Shown here: piece by piece, positions 12,928-21,296 of the stretch
Layout of the letters: each line of letters opens with the position of its first letter
How positions within the stretch are numbered: the first letter of the stretch is position 1
Assembly: GCA_036497895.1 (NCBI GenBank)
Contig: DASXIR010000127.1
Location: 1-25,648, forward strand
Reading direction: 5' to 3'
Length of the DNA: 25,648 nt
Origin: CAVQFC01 sp036497895
GTDB lineage: Bacteria; Acidobacteriota; Vicinamibacteria; Vicinamibacterales; CAVVIG01
The notes under the pieces: model-generated
Seen by the model: the letters and a program-made list of their open reading frames with translations, nothing else
Database searches by the model: none
Told to the model about the DNA's origin: nothing
Translations under genes and position numbers: made by a program

Positions 12928-15140
12928 AACGGAATGGCGGCGCCCTTCGCTTCCGCGATCAGGGCGTCGCCGTCTTCCTTGGTCAGGGCGCGCTGCGCCA
13001 CCAGACGCTGGACATCGGCGGAGACCGCCCGGACGTAGGCGTCGTGTGTCGGATACAGCTCTCTCAGCCGCGCCTTGTCGAACGGCACCTCGTGCCCGGC
13101 GATGCTGCAGAAGGAGGCGCCGGTCGAATTGCCGAACCAGGTGCTCGTCGGCACGTCCACGTACGGGGAGCGCACGCCACCGGTGACGTTACCGTATTGG
13201 TCGAGCACCGGCGCCGCGTTTTCGACGCGAATCTGATCGATGCGTGGAGCAGGTGCGCCGCCTCGCACCCACGTGTCGAGGTTCTTGAGAATCGCATTGA
13301 ACGCCGGGCCATTCGGGAAACGGCTGCGCGGCCCTTCGTTGCAGTCCATCGGCGGCACGTCACGGCCGCCCTTGATGATGTCCGCTGGCGCCGCCGCGAA
13401 ATTCAGTTCGTCCGGCGTCGCGTGCGCGGAACCGGCGATCTCGTAATTGCGAAGCCGGTCGGAGGGCGTGTCGCTGTCCGGCAGGCGCGCCGCCATGCTG
13501 CGCAGGTAATCGGAACCGCTCATCACGCGCACCACCGGGACGCCGGCGTCTTTGATTTGCCGCCGCGGATCGCCTGGCGGAATCGGTGCCGCACACTGAT
13601 TGATCGCTGTCGGGCCACTCGACGTCGCGATCAGATAGGCGTCGTAGAGCGGCTTGCCGTTGGCCTGGACATCGAGTGGGTGGATCGCGTTCACGTAGGT
13701 GTAGAGAAATCCGCCGGTCTGCGAATATCCCCATCCGTACAGGTGCTGGACCGGATGCGGCCGTGACCCGGCCTCGCCGTAGAGGAATGGATTCGATCGC
13801 TCGCGACTCTTCAGCCACGCGCCCACCTGGCTGTTGATATCCCACACCAACCCGTTCTCCGTCGTCCGCGCGCTGTCGCGTGCGACGGTTGCGCAGTTGG
13901 CGGGGTCGTCCGCGGCCAATGGGTTCGCCCACGACAGGGTGGCGTAGCGGGTCGGGTTGAAGCTCTTGAGCGTGGCGATCGAGACGGGCTTCGCCGTGAT
14001 TCCGACCCACGCATCGCCGTTGCGCACGATCTGTTTGTGCGAGATCGCCCACGCCAGATTCAGATCGAACAGGTTGGACGGGTTCAGCATCTCGACAACG
14101 ACGTTGCCGCTGAATCTGGAGCGACTGGCCGGGCGCCGAACGATGACGCGGGTGGTATACAGGACCAGCGGAGTGCGCACGACCGCGGGCCCGGGACGCG
14201 ACCAGTCATAGACGTTGGCGCGCCCGCTGACGAGAAATTCCTCCTCGACGAAGCCGACCTGCTTCAGGTTCTCAGGTACCAGCTCGTGGTCGGCGGCGCC
14301 GAACGGATACGAATCCGCCGTGACCGGGAGCGGCCCGGTCGCGTGCGGAACCGGGGTCGGGTACCAATGGCCATCACGGACTTCGATCGGCTGGCCGTGC
14401 AGCGCGTCCTTGAACGCCTGCATGCTCTGCGCAACCGTCAGTCCGTTAGCCGGCCCCTCGGACGAGGCGCGCGGGTTGGCCAGGCGCGCCGCCAGAATCT
14501 GATCGGAGTGATAGGGATAAACAATCTTCGGTGCGATCGCGGCGACGCATTCAGCCGCGGCCGCCGGCGTCATGCGCGCGAGCGGGACGTTGAGCGGCAC
14601 GAACGCGACGTCGATGTTCTTGAGGGCGCGGACTTCCGGGACGCACTCCGTTACGCCCGCAATGTAAATCCGTTTGCCGCCGATCGTGATCACGTAGCCA
14701 TTCGACTTGCCCCTGGGATGGGACGGCTCGCCCTGGAGGATGTCGTACGCGGGGACCGCTTCGACGGTCACCGCGCCATGCGAGGCCGACTCGCCGTTGG
14801 CCATGATGATTCCATCCGGCAGCCTGGCCTTGCCCGCAGCCGGAATGATCACTGGCGCACCCGGCTTGCGCAGTCGCGCGATCGCCGCAGGATCGAGGTG
14901 ATGGATCGGATCGTCGGTGACGAGGATCAGATCGGCCGGCCTGGCGCGTGACAGGTCTGCGAGGCTCCACGGATCGACCTGAATCACCGTGCCGGCGTGC
15001 GCGATCTGCACGCTGGCGTGCAGCAGCGGCGTGATCTCGATGTCGCCACCCGAGGCCGGCACTTTGTCGGCAGCCAGGGCCCGGCCGGACAGCAGCGCCG
15101 AAGCCGAGGCGATCAGCGTGATGAGACGAAAGCGGCACAT
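12924..15140 (-). CDS. Fusion of variant metallo-beta-lactamase fold with alpha/beta hydrolase domain
   Basis: A 738-residue secreted protein with a signal peptide (SALLSGRALA). Residues about 30-260 match a metallo-beta-lactamase-fold domain of the UlaG-like type by overall pattern (VTIQVDPWSLADL, GKRIYIAG, ALKNIDVAFVPLN, YPYH). The catalytic metal motif, however, reads TDDPIHHLD (75-83) instead of an HxHxDH-type sequence, and the bridging Asp region reads AGVTEC (161-166) instead of a GDT-type sequence. Residues about 275-735 form an alpha/beta-hydrolase domain with the nucleophile elbow GYSQTG (Ser473) and several Cys. The reading frame is continuous with no internal stop, so it is a genuine fusion. 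The substrate is unknown. It is divergent from the molybdoenzyme gene. Confidence 0.85.
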   Translation of the reverse strand: MCRFRLITLIASASALLSGRALAADKVPASGGDIEITPLLHASVQIAHAGTVIQVDPWSLADLSRARPADLILVTDDPIHHLDPAAIARLRKPGAPVIIPAAGKARLPDGIIMANGESASHGAVTVEAVPAYDILQGEPSHPRGKSNGYVITIGGKRIYIAGVTECVPEVRALKNIDVAFVPLNVPLARMTPAAAAECVAAIAPKIVYPYHSDQILAARLANPRASSEGPANGLTVAQSMQAFKDALHGQPIEVRDGHWYPTPVPHATGPLPVTADSYPFGAADHELVPENLKQVGFVEEEFLVSGRANVYDWSRPGPAVVRTPLVLYTTRVIVRRPASRSRFSGNVVVEMLNPSNLFDLNLAWAISHKQIVRNGDAWVGITAKPVSIATLKSFNPTRYATLSWANPLAADDPANCATVARDSARTTENGLVWDINSQVGAWLKSRERSNPFLYGEAGSRPHPVQHLYGWGYSQTGGFLYTYVNAIHPLDVQANGKPLYDAYLIATSSGPTAINQCAAPIPPGDPRRQIKDAGVPVVRVMSGSDYLRSMAARLPDSDTPSDRLRNYEIAGSAHATPDELNFAAAPADIIKGGRDVPPMDCNEGPRSRFPNGPAFNAILKNLDTWVRGGAPAPRIDQIRVENAAPVLDQYGNVTGGVRSPYVDVPTSTWFGNSTGASFCSIAGHEVPFDKARLRELYPTHDAYVRAVSADVQRLVAQRALTKEDGDALIAEAKGAAIPF

Positions 15141-15222
15141 GGTACCGGCATTCTAGCCGAGCGAACTGGTGTTAACCTATGGGGCGCGTCAGCCTTCGGT
15201 GCCAAGTGAAGCAGGAGCACAT
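15141..15222. other. Divergent promoter region, hydrolase fusion / molybdoenzyme
   Basis: These 82 bases separate two divergent starts. The AGGAG at 15213-15217 is the ribosome-binding site of the molybdoenzyme. I see no strong -35/-10 pair and no clear dyad. Confidence 0.35.
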
Positions 15223-16389
15223 ATGAGCCTAGAACGCACACGCCGCGAGATTCTCAAGGGCGGATTGGCCGTCGCCGGACTCGGCGTTATCAGCGTGCCT
15301 GAGTGGGCGCTGCCGGTGATGGCTCAGGGCGAAACGCTTGTCCCGTTCACCGATATCCCAGACAACGTCCGTTGGGAAGTGCCGCCTGATCGGCGCACGC
15401 TCGATCTCCGCACCATCGACGGTCCGTTGACCCCGGCCGGTCAGTTCGCCACCACGCAGCACTACGGGCATCCCGAGGTGGACCTCGCGACCTACAAATT
15501 GAAGGTTTCGGGTCTGGTCGATCGGCCGGTGCAGTTCACGCTCGACGAGTTGAAGAAGATGGGCAACGCGGAGCTGGTCGCCGGCTTCGAGTGCTCAGGC
15601 AATCGTGGCCCGCTCCAGGGTTTGTGCGGCAACGGCCGGTGGACCGGCCTGCCGCTGAAGAAGGTACTCGACGCCGCCGGGGTGAAAGCGTCGGCTCGCG
15701 AATTCGTCTTCTTCGGCGCCGACAAGGGCGTGGACGAGGAAGTCGAGTGGCGGACCGCAAAATACAAAATCGACGTCCCGTTCGGCCGCAGCCTGCCGCG
15801 CGAGAAGGCGCTGTCGCCCGAGTTGTTCCTCGCCCACTCGCTGAACGGTGCGCCGCTCACCAGGCATCAGGGCGCCCCGCTCCGGCTGATCGTGCCCGGC
15901 TGGTACGGCGTCGCCAACGTCAAGTGGCTGTCGCAGATTTACATTCAGCAGGACGCCTACGTCGGGAAATACCAGACGCGGTGGTACCGGACCGTGCGCG
16001 GCGAAATGATCGACGGTGAGATGAAATACATGGAGACGGCCGTCACCCATATGAACCTCAAGTCGTTCATCGGCCGGGTCACCAGGAACGGCGCCGAATG
16101 CAAGGTCGTGGGCGTCGTGCTGAACGACGGTACGCCGGTGAAGTCGGTCGAGGTCAAAATCGACGAGGGTCCGTGGCAGCCGGCCGTGCTCGATCCGACT
16201 ACGAAAGACAAATACGGGTGGAAGCTGTTCACCTACACGTGGAAAGACCCTACGCCTGGCGCGCACACGCTGGTGTCGCGAGTCACCGACGTCACCGGCG
16301 CCGTGCAGCCGACCGCGAAGGATCTCGAGAACAAGAAATCGTTCCTCGAAGAGAACTCGCAGGCTCCGCGCAAGGTGATGGTCTCGTAG
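15223..16389 (+). CDS. Sulfite-oxidase-type molybdopterin oxidoreductase, Tat-exported
   Basis: The ATG at 15223 is 5 bases after AGGAG; the in-frame ATG at 15169 is rejected. The 388-residue product has a twin-arginine signal (TRREILKGGLAVAGLGVISV). The molybdopterin domain (about 85-270) contains GFECSGNRG with the predicted molybdenum-ligand Cys124 and the sulfite-oxidase-like segment HQGAPLRLIVPGWYGVANVKWL. The C-terminal Mo-co dimerisation domain (about 285-385) has the Ig-like pattern VVGVVLNDGTPVKSVEVKIDEGPWQPA. Family members oxidise sulfite or reduce sulfoxides such as methionine sulfoxide (MsrP) in the periplasm; the exact reaction cannot be assigned here. It is followed after 18 bp by the MFS gene, probably in one transcript. 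Confidence 0.93.
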   Translation: MSLERTRREILKGGLAVAGLGVISVPEWALPVMAQGETLVPFTDIPDNVRWEVPPDRRTLDLRTIDGPLTPAGQFATTQHYGHPEVDLATYKLKVSGLVDRPVQFTLDELKKMGNAELVAGFECSGNRGPLQGLCGNGRWTGLPLKKVLDAAGVKASAREFVFFGADKGVDEEVEWRTAKYKIDVPFGRSLPREKALSPELFLAHSLNGAPLTRHQGAPLRLIVPGWYGVANVKWLSQIYIQQDAYVGKYQTRWYRTVRGEMIDGEMKYMETAVTHMNLKSFIGRVTRNGAECKVVGVVLNDGTPVKSVEVKIDEGPWQPAVLDPTTKDKYGWKLFTYTWKDPTPGAHTLVSRVTDVTGAVQPTAKDLENKKSFLEENSQAPRKVMVS

Positions 16390-16407
16390 CGGCGCTCTGC
16401 CCGGACT

Positions 16408-17613
16408 ATGGATCGCGGCCCCGGGCGACAGGCGACAGCATTTGCCGTCCTGGCCGCGATCAGTGTTTCGCACCTGCTGAACGACACCATCCAGGCGGTG
16501 CTGCCCGCGGTCTATCCCCTGCTCAAGTCGTCGTTCGCGCTGACATTTGCCCAGGTCGGGCTGATGACGGCAACGCAGCAGATCACGTCATCGCTGCTTC
16601 AGCCGCTGGTCGGCCATCTCACCGATCAACGTCCAGCACCTTACGCGCTTGTCCTCGGCATGACCATGACGGCCATCGGCATCGTATGGCTGTCGAGCGC
16701 TGGAAGCTTTCCGATGCTGCTGGTCGGCGCCGGCCTGATGGGCATCGGCTCGGCCGTGTTTCACCCCGAGTCGTCGCGCGTCGCGCGGATGGCATCCGGC
16801 GGACGCTACGGTCTGGCGCAGTCAGTCTTCCAGGTAGGCGGGAACGTCGGATCGTCACTCGGCCCGTTAATCGGTGCGTTCCTTGTCGTACCGCGCGGCC
16901 AGTCGAGCATCGCGTGGTGTGCTTTGCTCGCAATGCTGGCGATGGCCATCCTGTGGCGAGTCGGGGGGTGGTACCGCGCGCGAACGAGGGTGCGGGCAAT
17001 CCCAGAGTCCGATGACCACCCTCAGGTCGGGCTGCTTGGAGCAGACAAGAACGTCGCGTGGCCGATCACGATCCTCTGCGCCCTTATTTTCTCGAAGTAC
17101 TTCTATCTCGCCAGCCTGACCAGTTACTACACGTTCTACCTGATCACCAGGTTTCACCTATCAGTGCGCACCGCGGAGCTCGACCTCTTTGTGTTTCTCG
17201 CGGCGGTTGCCGTCGGCACCGTGATCGGCGGTCCGATCGGCGATCGGTTCGGCCGCAAGTACGTGATCTGGATTTCCATTTTCGGCGTGTGCCCATTCAC
17301 GCTCGCATTGCCGTACGCGAACCTTTTCTGGACACCGATTCTGACCGTGCTCATCGGCCTGGTCCTCTCGTCCGCATTCTCGGCGATCGTGGTCTACGCC
17401 CAGGAGCTGCTGCCAGGGCGCATCGGTCTCATCTCGGGTGTGTTTTTTGGTTTTGCGTTCGGTGTGGCCGGGATCGGCGCGGCCGTGCTCGGAGCCATCG
17501 CCGATCGCGCCGGCATCGAACTGGTCTACAAAGTCTGCGCGTTCCTGCCGCTGATTGGCGCGCTGGCCGCCTTCCTGCCGGACGATCCGCAACAGCGGCC
17601 GGTGGCAGCCTAG
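16408..17613 (+). CDS. fsr: Fosmidomycin-resistance-type MFS transporter
   Basis: A 401-residue, roughly 12-helix major facilitator. The signature start, SHLLNDTIQAVLPAVYPLLKSSFALTFAQVGLMTATQQITSSLLQPLVGHLTD, is typical of the Fsr subgroup. It also has the MFS-style GDRFGRKYV segment in the central loop (about 276-285) and a short cytoplasmic loop near residue 185-210. Fsr proteins export fosmidomycin and other small anionic compounds. Its native role in this organism is unknown. Its place 18 bp after the molybdoenzyme gene suggests export of a related compound or simply shared control. The Shine-Dalgarno before the ATG at 16408 is poor, which fits translation linked to the upstream gene. Confidence 0.92.
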   Translation: MDRGPGRQATAFAVLAAISVSHLLNDTIQAVLPAVYPLLKSSFALTFAQVGLMTATQQITSSLLQPLVGHLTDQRPAPYALVLGMTMTAIGIVWLSSAGSFPMLLVGAGLMGIGSAVFHPESSRVARMASGGRYGLAQSVFQVGGNVGSSLGPLIGAFLVVPRGQSSIAWCALLAMLAMAILWRVGGWYRARTRVRAIPESDDHPQVGLLGADKNVAWPITILCALIFSKYFYLASLTSYYTFYLITRFHLSVRTAELDLFVFLAAVAVGTVIGGPIGDRFGRKYVIWISIFGVCPFTLALPYANLFWTPILTVLIGLVLSSAFSAIVVYAQELLPGRIGLISGVFFGFAFGVAGIGAAVLGAIADRAGIELVYKVCAFLPLIGALAAFLPDDPQQRPVAA

Positions 17614-17631
17614 GTATTTGTCGCTGCTACC
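17601..17631. terminator. Possible hairpin between convergent fsr and permease genes
   Basis: GGTGGCAGC (17601-17609) can pair with GCTGCTACC (17623-17631) with one G-T pair and a 13-base loop. It overlaps the fsr stop at 17611-17613 and precedes the permease stop at 17639. There is no T-tract, so this is a weak candidate. Confidence 0.35.
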
Positions 17632-17638
17632 GAGCCGC

Positions 17639-20065
17639 CTACGAATCGCGTAGTGCAACCGTTGGCGCCACATGCGTCGCACGGAGCGCAGGGATGTAAC
17701 ACGCCACGAACGCGACGCAGAGCAGCAGCGCGGTGACGCCGCAGTACACGCTCAGATCGTGGGTCCCGACTCCAAACAGCAGACTCTGCAGATAGCGCGT
17801 CAGCGAAACCGCACCCGCGAGCCCGAGGACGACGCCAAGCCCGGCGGTTCGCATTCCCTGTGAAAGCACGAGCGAGAGAATCGCCCGCGGCTCGGCGCCG
17901 AGCGCTTGCCTGATGCCGAACTCTCGCGACCGCTGCGCGACGCCGAACGCCAGGACGCCGTAGATGCCGACGGCCGACAGCGTGAGCGCCACGGCGCCGA
18001 ACAGCACCAGCAGCAGCATCGGCGCCCGCCGTCCTTCGAGCGACCGCGCCATCCACTCGTCCATCGTGCGCACGTCAGCCATCGGCTGCTCGGGATCGAT
18101 CTCGGCAACCGCCGAGCGCACCTGCGACACCATCGCGCGCGGATCGACCCGCGTCTTGATCATCAGCGCCATGTTGGGAATCGGCCGCTGCGCGATTGGG
18201 TAGTAGAGCCGCTCCTTGGCTACCGGCTCTCCGAGATCGATGCTGTTGATCGTGCCGACGACACCGACGATGGTGAAGGTGGGACTGGTCGGACCGCCGC
18301 TGCGGATCCGCTGTCCGATCGGACTTCGGTGCTGGAAGTAGCGCTTGACCAGATACTGATCGATCGCCACGACCGGTGGGCTGTCGGCCGAATCCGCATC
18401 GGTGAACAGGCGCCCAGCGACGAGTGGAATCTGCATGGCACGAAAATAATCACCGCCGACGATTTCCTGGCGCCCGTGCGGCTGCGCTTCACCGGCAGGC
18501 GGGTCGTAGCCGACGATCGAATACGAGCCCGATCCGACGTTGCCGTTGAACGGCACGTTGGACGTCAGCCCCACGGCGGTGACGCCGGACAGTCCACGCA
18601 CGCGATCGACCAGGCGCGTCCAGAAAATGCGGCGTGCCGCCGGGTCGGGATATCGAGTCGCGGGCAGTGCCATCTGGGCGGTCAGGACGTTGTCCGCCGT
18701 GAAGCCCGGGTTGACGTCTTTGAGACGCGCGAAGCTCTTGAGCAGCAGGCCGGCGCCGACCAGCAGCACGAGCGCCAGCGCGGTTTCGACCACCACGAGT
18801 GTGGCGCGCGTCAGCCCGGTGCCCTTTCCCGCCGATCCGCGGGCAGTGTCCTCTTTCAAGACCGCGTTGGCGTCGCCGCGCATCACCGCCAGGGCCGGCA
18901 CCAGGCCAAACACGAGGCCAGTCACGAGCGCGAGCGTCAGGGTGAATGCCAGGACTGCGGGATTGAGTGACGCGTCGGCCATACCGGGAATCTGCCGGGT
19001 GCTGAGCGCAACGAGGCCACGAACTCCGGCAAGGCCGAGCATCAGGCCGCCGGCCGCGCCAAGGGCAGCGAGCACAACGCCCTCGGTCAGCAGTTGTTGA
19101 ACCAGACGCCAGCGTCCGGCGCCGAGGGTGGTCCTGATCGCAAGCTCTCGCGCGCGACCGGTCGCTCGCATCAGCAAGAGGCTGGCGACGTTCGCGCATG
19201 CGATCAGCACCACCACCAGAACGCCAGCCTGCAAGACGAGGAGCGACGTCCGCGTGTCGCCCACTAATTGATCGCGCAGAGGGACGGCGTAGCCCGTGAA
19301 ACCACTCGACGTCCAGAACGCCCGCGATGCGGGCAGCCGTTCACTGTTCCGGGTCACGATCGCTTTGAACTGGCCGGTGGCCTGGGCCACCGTTGCACCG
19401 GGCCGGAGCCTGGCGATCATCGAACTGAACTCGTTACCGCGCTCGTTGTCGGTGAGCTGCGCCGGGGTGAACGCGAAGGGCATCAGCAGCGAGATCCCGA
19501 CCGCCGGCAATTCGACGTCCGCCGGCATCACACCCGTGACGCGGAAGGGCTCGCCGTTGACGCGAATATCCCGACCGACAATCGACCGGTCCGAGCCGAA
19601 ATGCGTGATCCAGAGGCCGTAAGTGAGCACCGCGAACCGATCGGCGCCGGGAACGGCCTCGGCGTCCGTGAACGCACGGCCGATGAAGGGCTGGCGGCCG
19701 ATCGTCGAGAAGAATGATGGCGTGACCGCGAGTCCTCGAAGCTGTTCGGGCTGGCCCTCTGTGGTGAGGTTGACCGCCCGCATGGTGAAGAGCGTCGCAT
19801 CCTCGATCGCGATCGCCTGGCTCTTCCTGTCCAGATAGTCCGGAATCGAAACGCCGGCCTGCGACAGCCCCATCAGCGGATAGCTGTTCCACACAAACAC
19901 GAGGCGGTCCGCGTCCGCGTAAGGCAGAGGCCGGAGCAGGACCTGATAGAGCAGACTGAAAATCGCGGTGTTGGCGCCGATGCCCAGTGTCAGCGTCAGG
20001 ACCGCGACGAGCGTGAAGATCGGCTGCTTGCGCAGCGAGCGGAGAGCGTAACGGATATCCTGCAT
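17639..20065 (-). CDS. Orphan MacB/FtsX-type ABC permease (second copy)
   Basis: An 808-residue duplicated permease starting MQDIRYALRSLRKQPIFTLVAVLTLTLGIGANTAIFSLLYQVLLRPLPY, the classic N-terminus of acidobacterial orphan permeases. A periplasmic domain (about 50-270) is followed by an FtsX block with helices near 280-300, 325-350 and 370-395 (motif RARELAIRTTLGAGRWRLVQQLLTEG), a fifth helix near 430-450, a second periplasmic domain (about 450-690) and a second FtsX block ending ALRATHVAPTVALRDS. It differs clearly from the first copy at the N-terminus and in its loops, so the two are paralogues, not a recent duplication. No ATPase lies beside it. The 90-bp gap to the upstream metallo-hydrolase gene allows cotranscription. 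Substrate unknown. Confidence 0.95.
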   Translation of the reverse strand: MQDIRYALRSLRKQPIFTLVAVLTLTLGIGANTAIFSLLYQVLLRPLPYADADRLVFVWNSYPLMGLSQAGVSIPDYLDRKSQAIAIEDATLFTMRAVNLTTEGQPEQLRGLAVTPSFFSTIGRQPFIGRAFTDAEAVPGADRFAVLTYGLWITHFGSDRSIVGRDIRVNGEPFRVTGVMPADVELPAVGISLLMPFAFTPAQLTDNERGNEFSSMIARLRPGATVAQATGQFKAIVTRNSERLPASRAFWTSSGFTGYAVPLRDQLVGDTRTSLLVLQAGVLVVVLIACANVASLLLMRATGRARELAIRTTLGAGRWRLVQQLLTEGVVLAALGAAGGLMLGLAGVRGLVALSTRQIPGMADASLNPAVLAFTLTLALVTGLVFGLVPALAVMRGDANAVLKEDTARGSAGKGTGLTRATLVVVETALALVLLVGAGLLLKSFARLKDVNPGFTADNVLTAQMALPATRYPDPAARRIFWTRLVDRVRGLSGVTAVGLTSNVPFNGNVGSGSYSIVGYDPPAGEAQPHGRQEIVGGDYFRAMQIPLVAGRLFTDADSADSPPVVAIDQYLVKRYFQHRSPIGQRIRSGGPTSPTFTIVGVVGTINSIDLGEPVAKERLYYPIAQRPIPNMALMIKTRVDPRAMVSQVRSAVAEIDPEQPMADVRTMDEWMARSLEGRRAPMLLLVLFGAVALTLSAVGIYGVLAFGVAQRSREFGIRQALGAEPRAILSLVLSQGMRTAGLGVVLGLAGAVSLTRYLQSLLFGVGTHDLSVYCGVTALLLCVAFVACYIPALRATHVAPTVALRDS

Positions 20066-20155
20066 GGCTGCGCCTCGCGTCCACCGAGACCGGTGATGTC
20101 TTGGACGGGTACCGCGCAGCGAAGGTTGTCGGAGGAACCGGCTGGTGTGCGGGCT
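20066..20155. other. 90-bp gap between metallo-hydrolase and second permease
   Basis: No gene, clear promoter or strong hairpin is visible. A GAGG motif about 7 bases before the permease ATG could be its ribosome-binding site. Confidence 0.3.
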
Positions 20156-21199
20156 CTAGTGTGCGGGCTCGGGATGGTCGGCGAGCGCGTAGATTCGACG
20201 CACGGCGGCGACATCGACGCCGGGTGCGCGCAACTGTGGGAAATCCGGCGCGAACGACGTCATGTCGATGCGCGGTGCCGCGGCGTCAGCTGCCACGCCC
20301 TGCTTCTTCAGGTCCATGGTCTGCTTCAAGAGCGCGTTGACGTAGCGCTGGAACGCCTGGATGTGCGCCTTGCCCTTGAACACGACACCGTGGCCCGGCA
20401 GGACAGTGTCGAAGTCCAGCGTCATCAGGCGATCGAGCGTCGCTGACCACTCGTCGGCGTAGGCGTCGCCAATGTAGGAGATGACCGACTCCATCAAGTC
20501 GCCGGTGCAGACGATCTTCTCTTTCGGCAGGTAAATGACCACGTCGGTATCAGTGTGGCCACGGCCAAAGTACAGCAACTGAATTTCGCGGCCGCCTCGA
20601 TAGAGCGTCATCTTCTTGTCGATCGTCACCGTCGGCGGCGTGACCTTGATTTCCTTGACCTGCTCGAGATACGCCAGCTGGTTCGCCAGCGCACGCTCGA
20701 GCGGTGCCTTCTGTGCCGGATCCTTTTCCGCCGCGATTCGCTGGCGCAGAGTGTCCGCGCGCGCCGGGTTCAGGCTGACCTGATACGTGTACTGTTCCTG
20801 GGTGTTGCCGAGCAGGCGCTTGCGCGTGTTTTCGTGACCGATGATCTGCACGTCCGGCCCGAACACCTGGTTGCCGAACGCATGATCGTAGTGATAGTGC
20901 GAATCGATCACGTACTTCACCGGCTTGTCGGTAATCGCCTTGATGTCCGCGATCAGCGCACGGGCCGCCGCCGGCGTGATCTCCGAGTCGATCACGATCG
21001 CTTCGGTATCGGTGACGATGACCGGCGAGTTGGCGCCGACCGTCATCGTCCCCGATGCGGTGGCGTAGTAGACGCCGTCGGTGACCTTTTCGAACCGATG
21101 CGCGCCGCTGACGATGGGCGCGTTGGTCTGGGCGCGGGCATCGATCCAGAGCCAGCCGGCGATCAACAGCGCAAAAGCAGCGGTCACGCGTACGCGCAT
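20156..21199 (-). CDS. Secreted metallo-beta-lactamase-fold hydrolase
   Basis: The ATG at 21199 follows AGGAG; the longer in-frame start at 21256 would block the signal peptide. The 347-residue product has a signal peptide (FALLIAGWLWIDARAQ). The intact zinc motif HYHYDH (His101, His103, Asp105, His106) is followed by His215 in GRGHTD, Asp234 in TGD and His270 in LPGHG, which completes a two-metal site. This contrasts with the degenerate fold in the 12924-15140 fusion. Between the motifs is a long helical insertion (about 145-185). Family members hydrolyse lactams, thioesters and other bonds, so the substrate is unknown. It lies upstream of the second permease on the same strand. Confidence 0.93.
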   Translation of the reverse strand: MRVRVTAAFALLIAGWLWIDARAQTNAPIVSGAHRFEKVTDGVYYATASGTMTVGANSPVIVTDTEAIVIDSEITPAAARALIADIKAITDKPVKYVIDSHYHYDHAFGNQVFGPDVQIIGHENTRKRLLGNTQEQYTYQVSLNPARADTLRQRIAAEKDPAQKAPLERALANQLAYLEQVKEIKVTPPTVTIDKKMTLYRGGREIQLLYFGRGHTDTDVVIYLPKEKIVCTGDLMESVISYIGDAYADEWSATLDRLMTLDFDTVLPGHGVVFKGKAHIQAFQRYVNALLKQTMDLKKQGVAADAAAPRIDMTSFAPDFPQLRAPGVDVAAVRRIYALADHPEPAH

Positions 21200-21262
21200 G
21201 GATAAGCTCCTGAAAAGGACGCTGCGAATTGTGCGCGAAGCGGAGGCGGGGAGCAAGCGAAA

Positions 21263-21286
21263 GCGGACGGCCTGATGGCCGTCCGC
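21263..21286 (-). terminator. Hairpin terminator after the copper-monooxygenase operon
   Basis: A perfect 10-bp stem, GCGGACGGCC (21263-21272) with GGCCGTCCGC (21277-21286), has a four-base loop. It lies 11 bases after the stop of the secreted protein gene at 21297 and before the metallo-hydrolase gene on the same strand. A short T-rich CTTTCGCTT follows on the minus strand. It probably separates the two transcripts. Confidence 0.72.
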
Positions 21287-21296
21287 CTGTGGGTGG

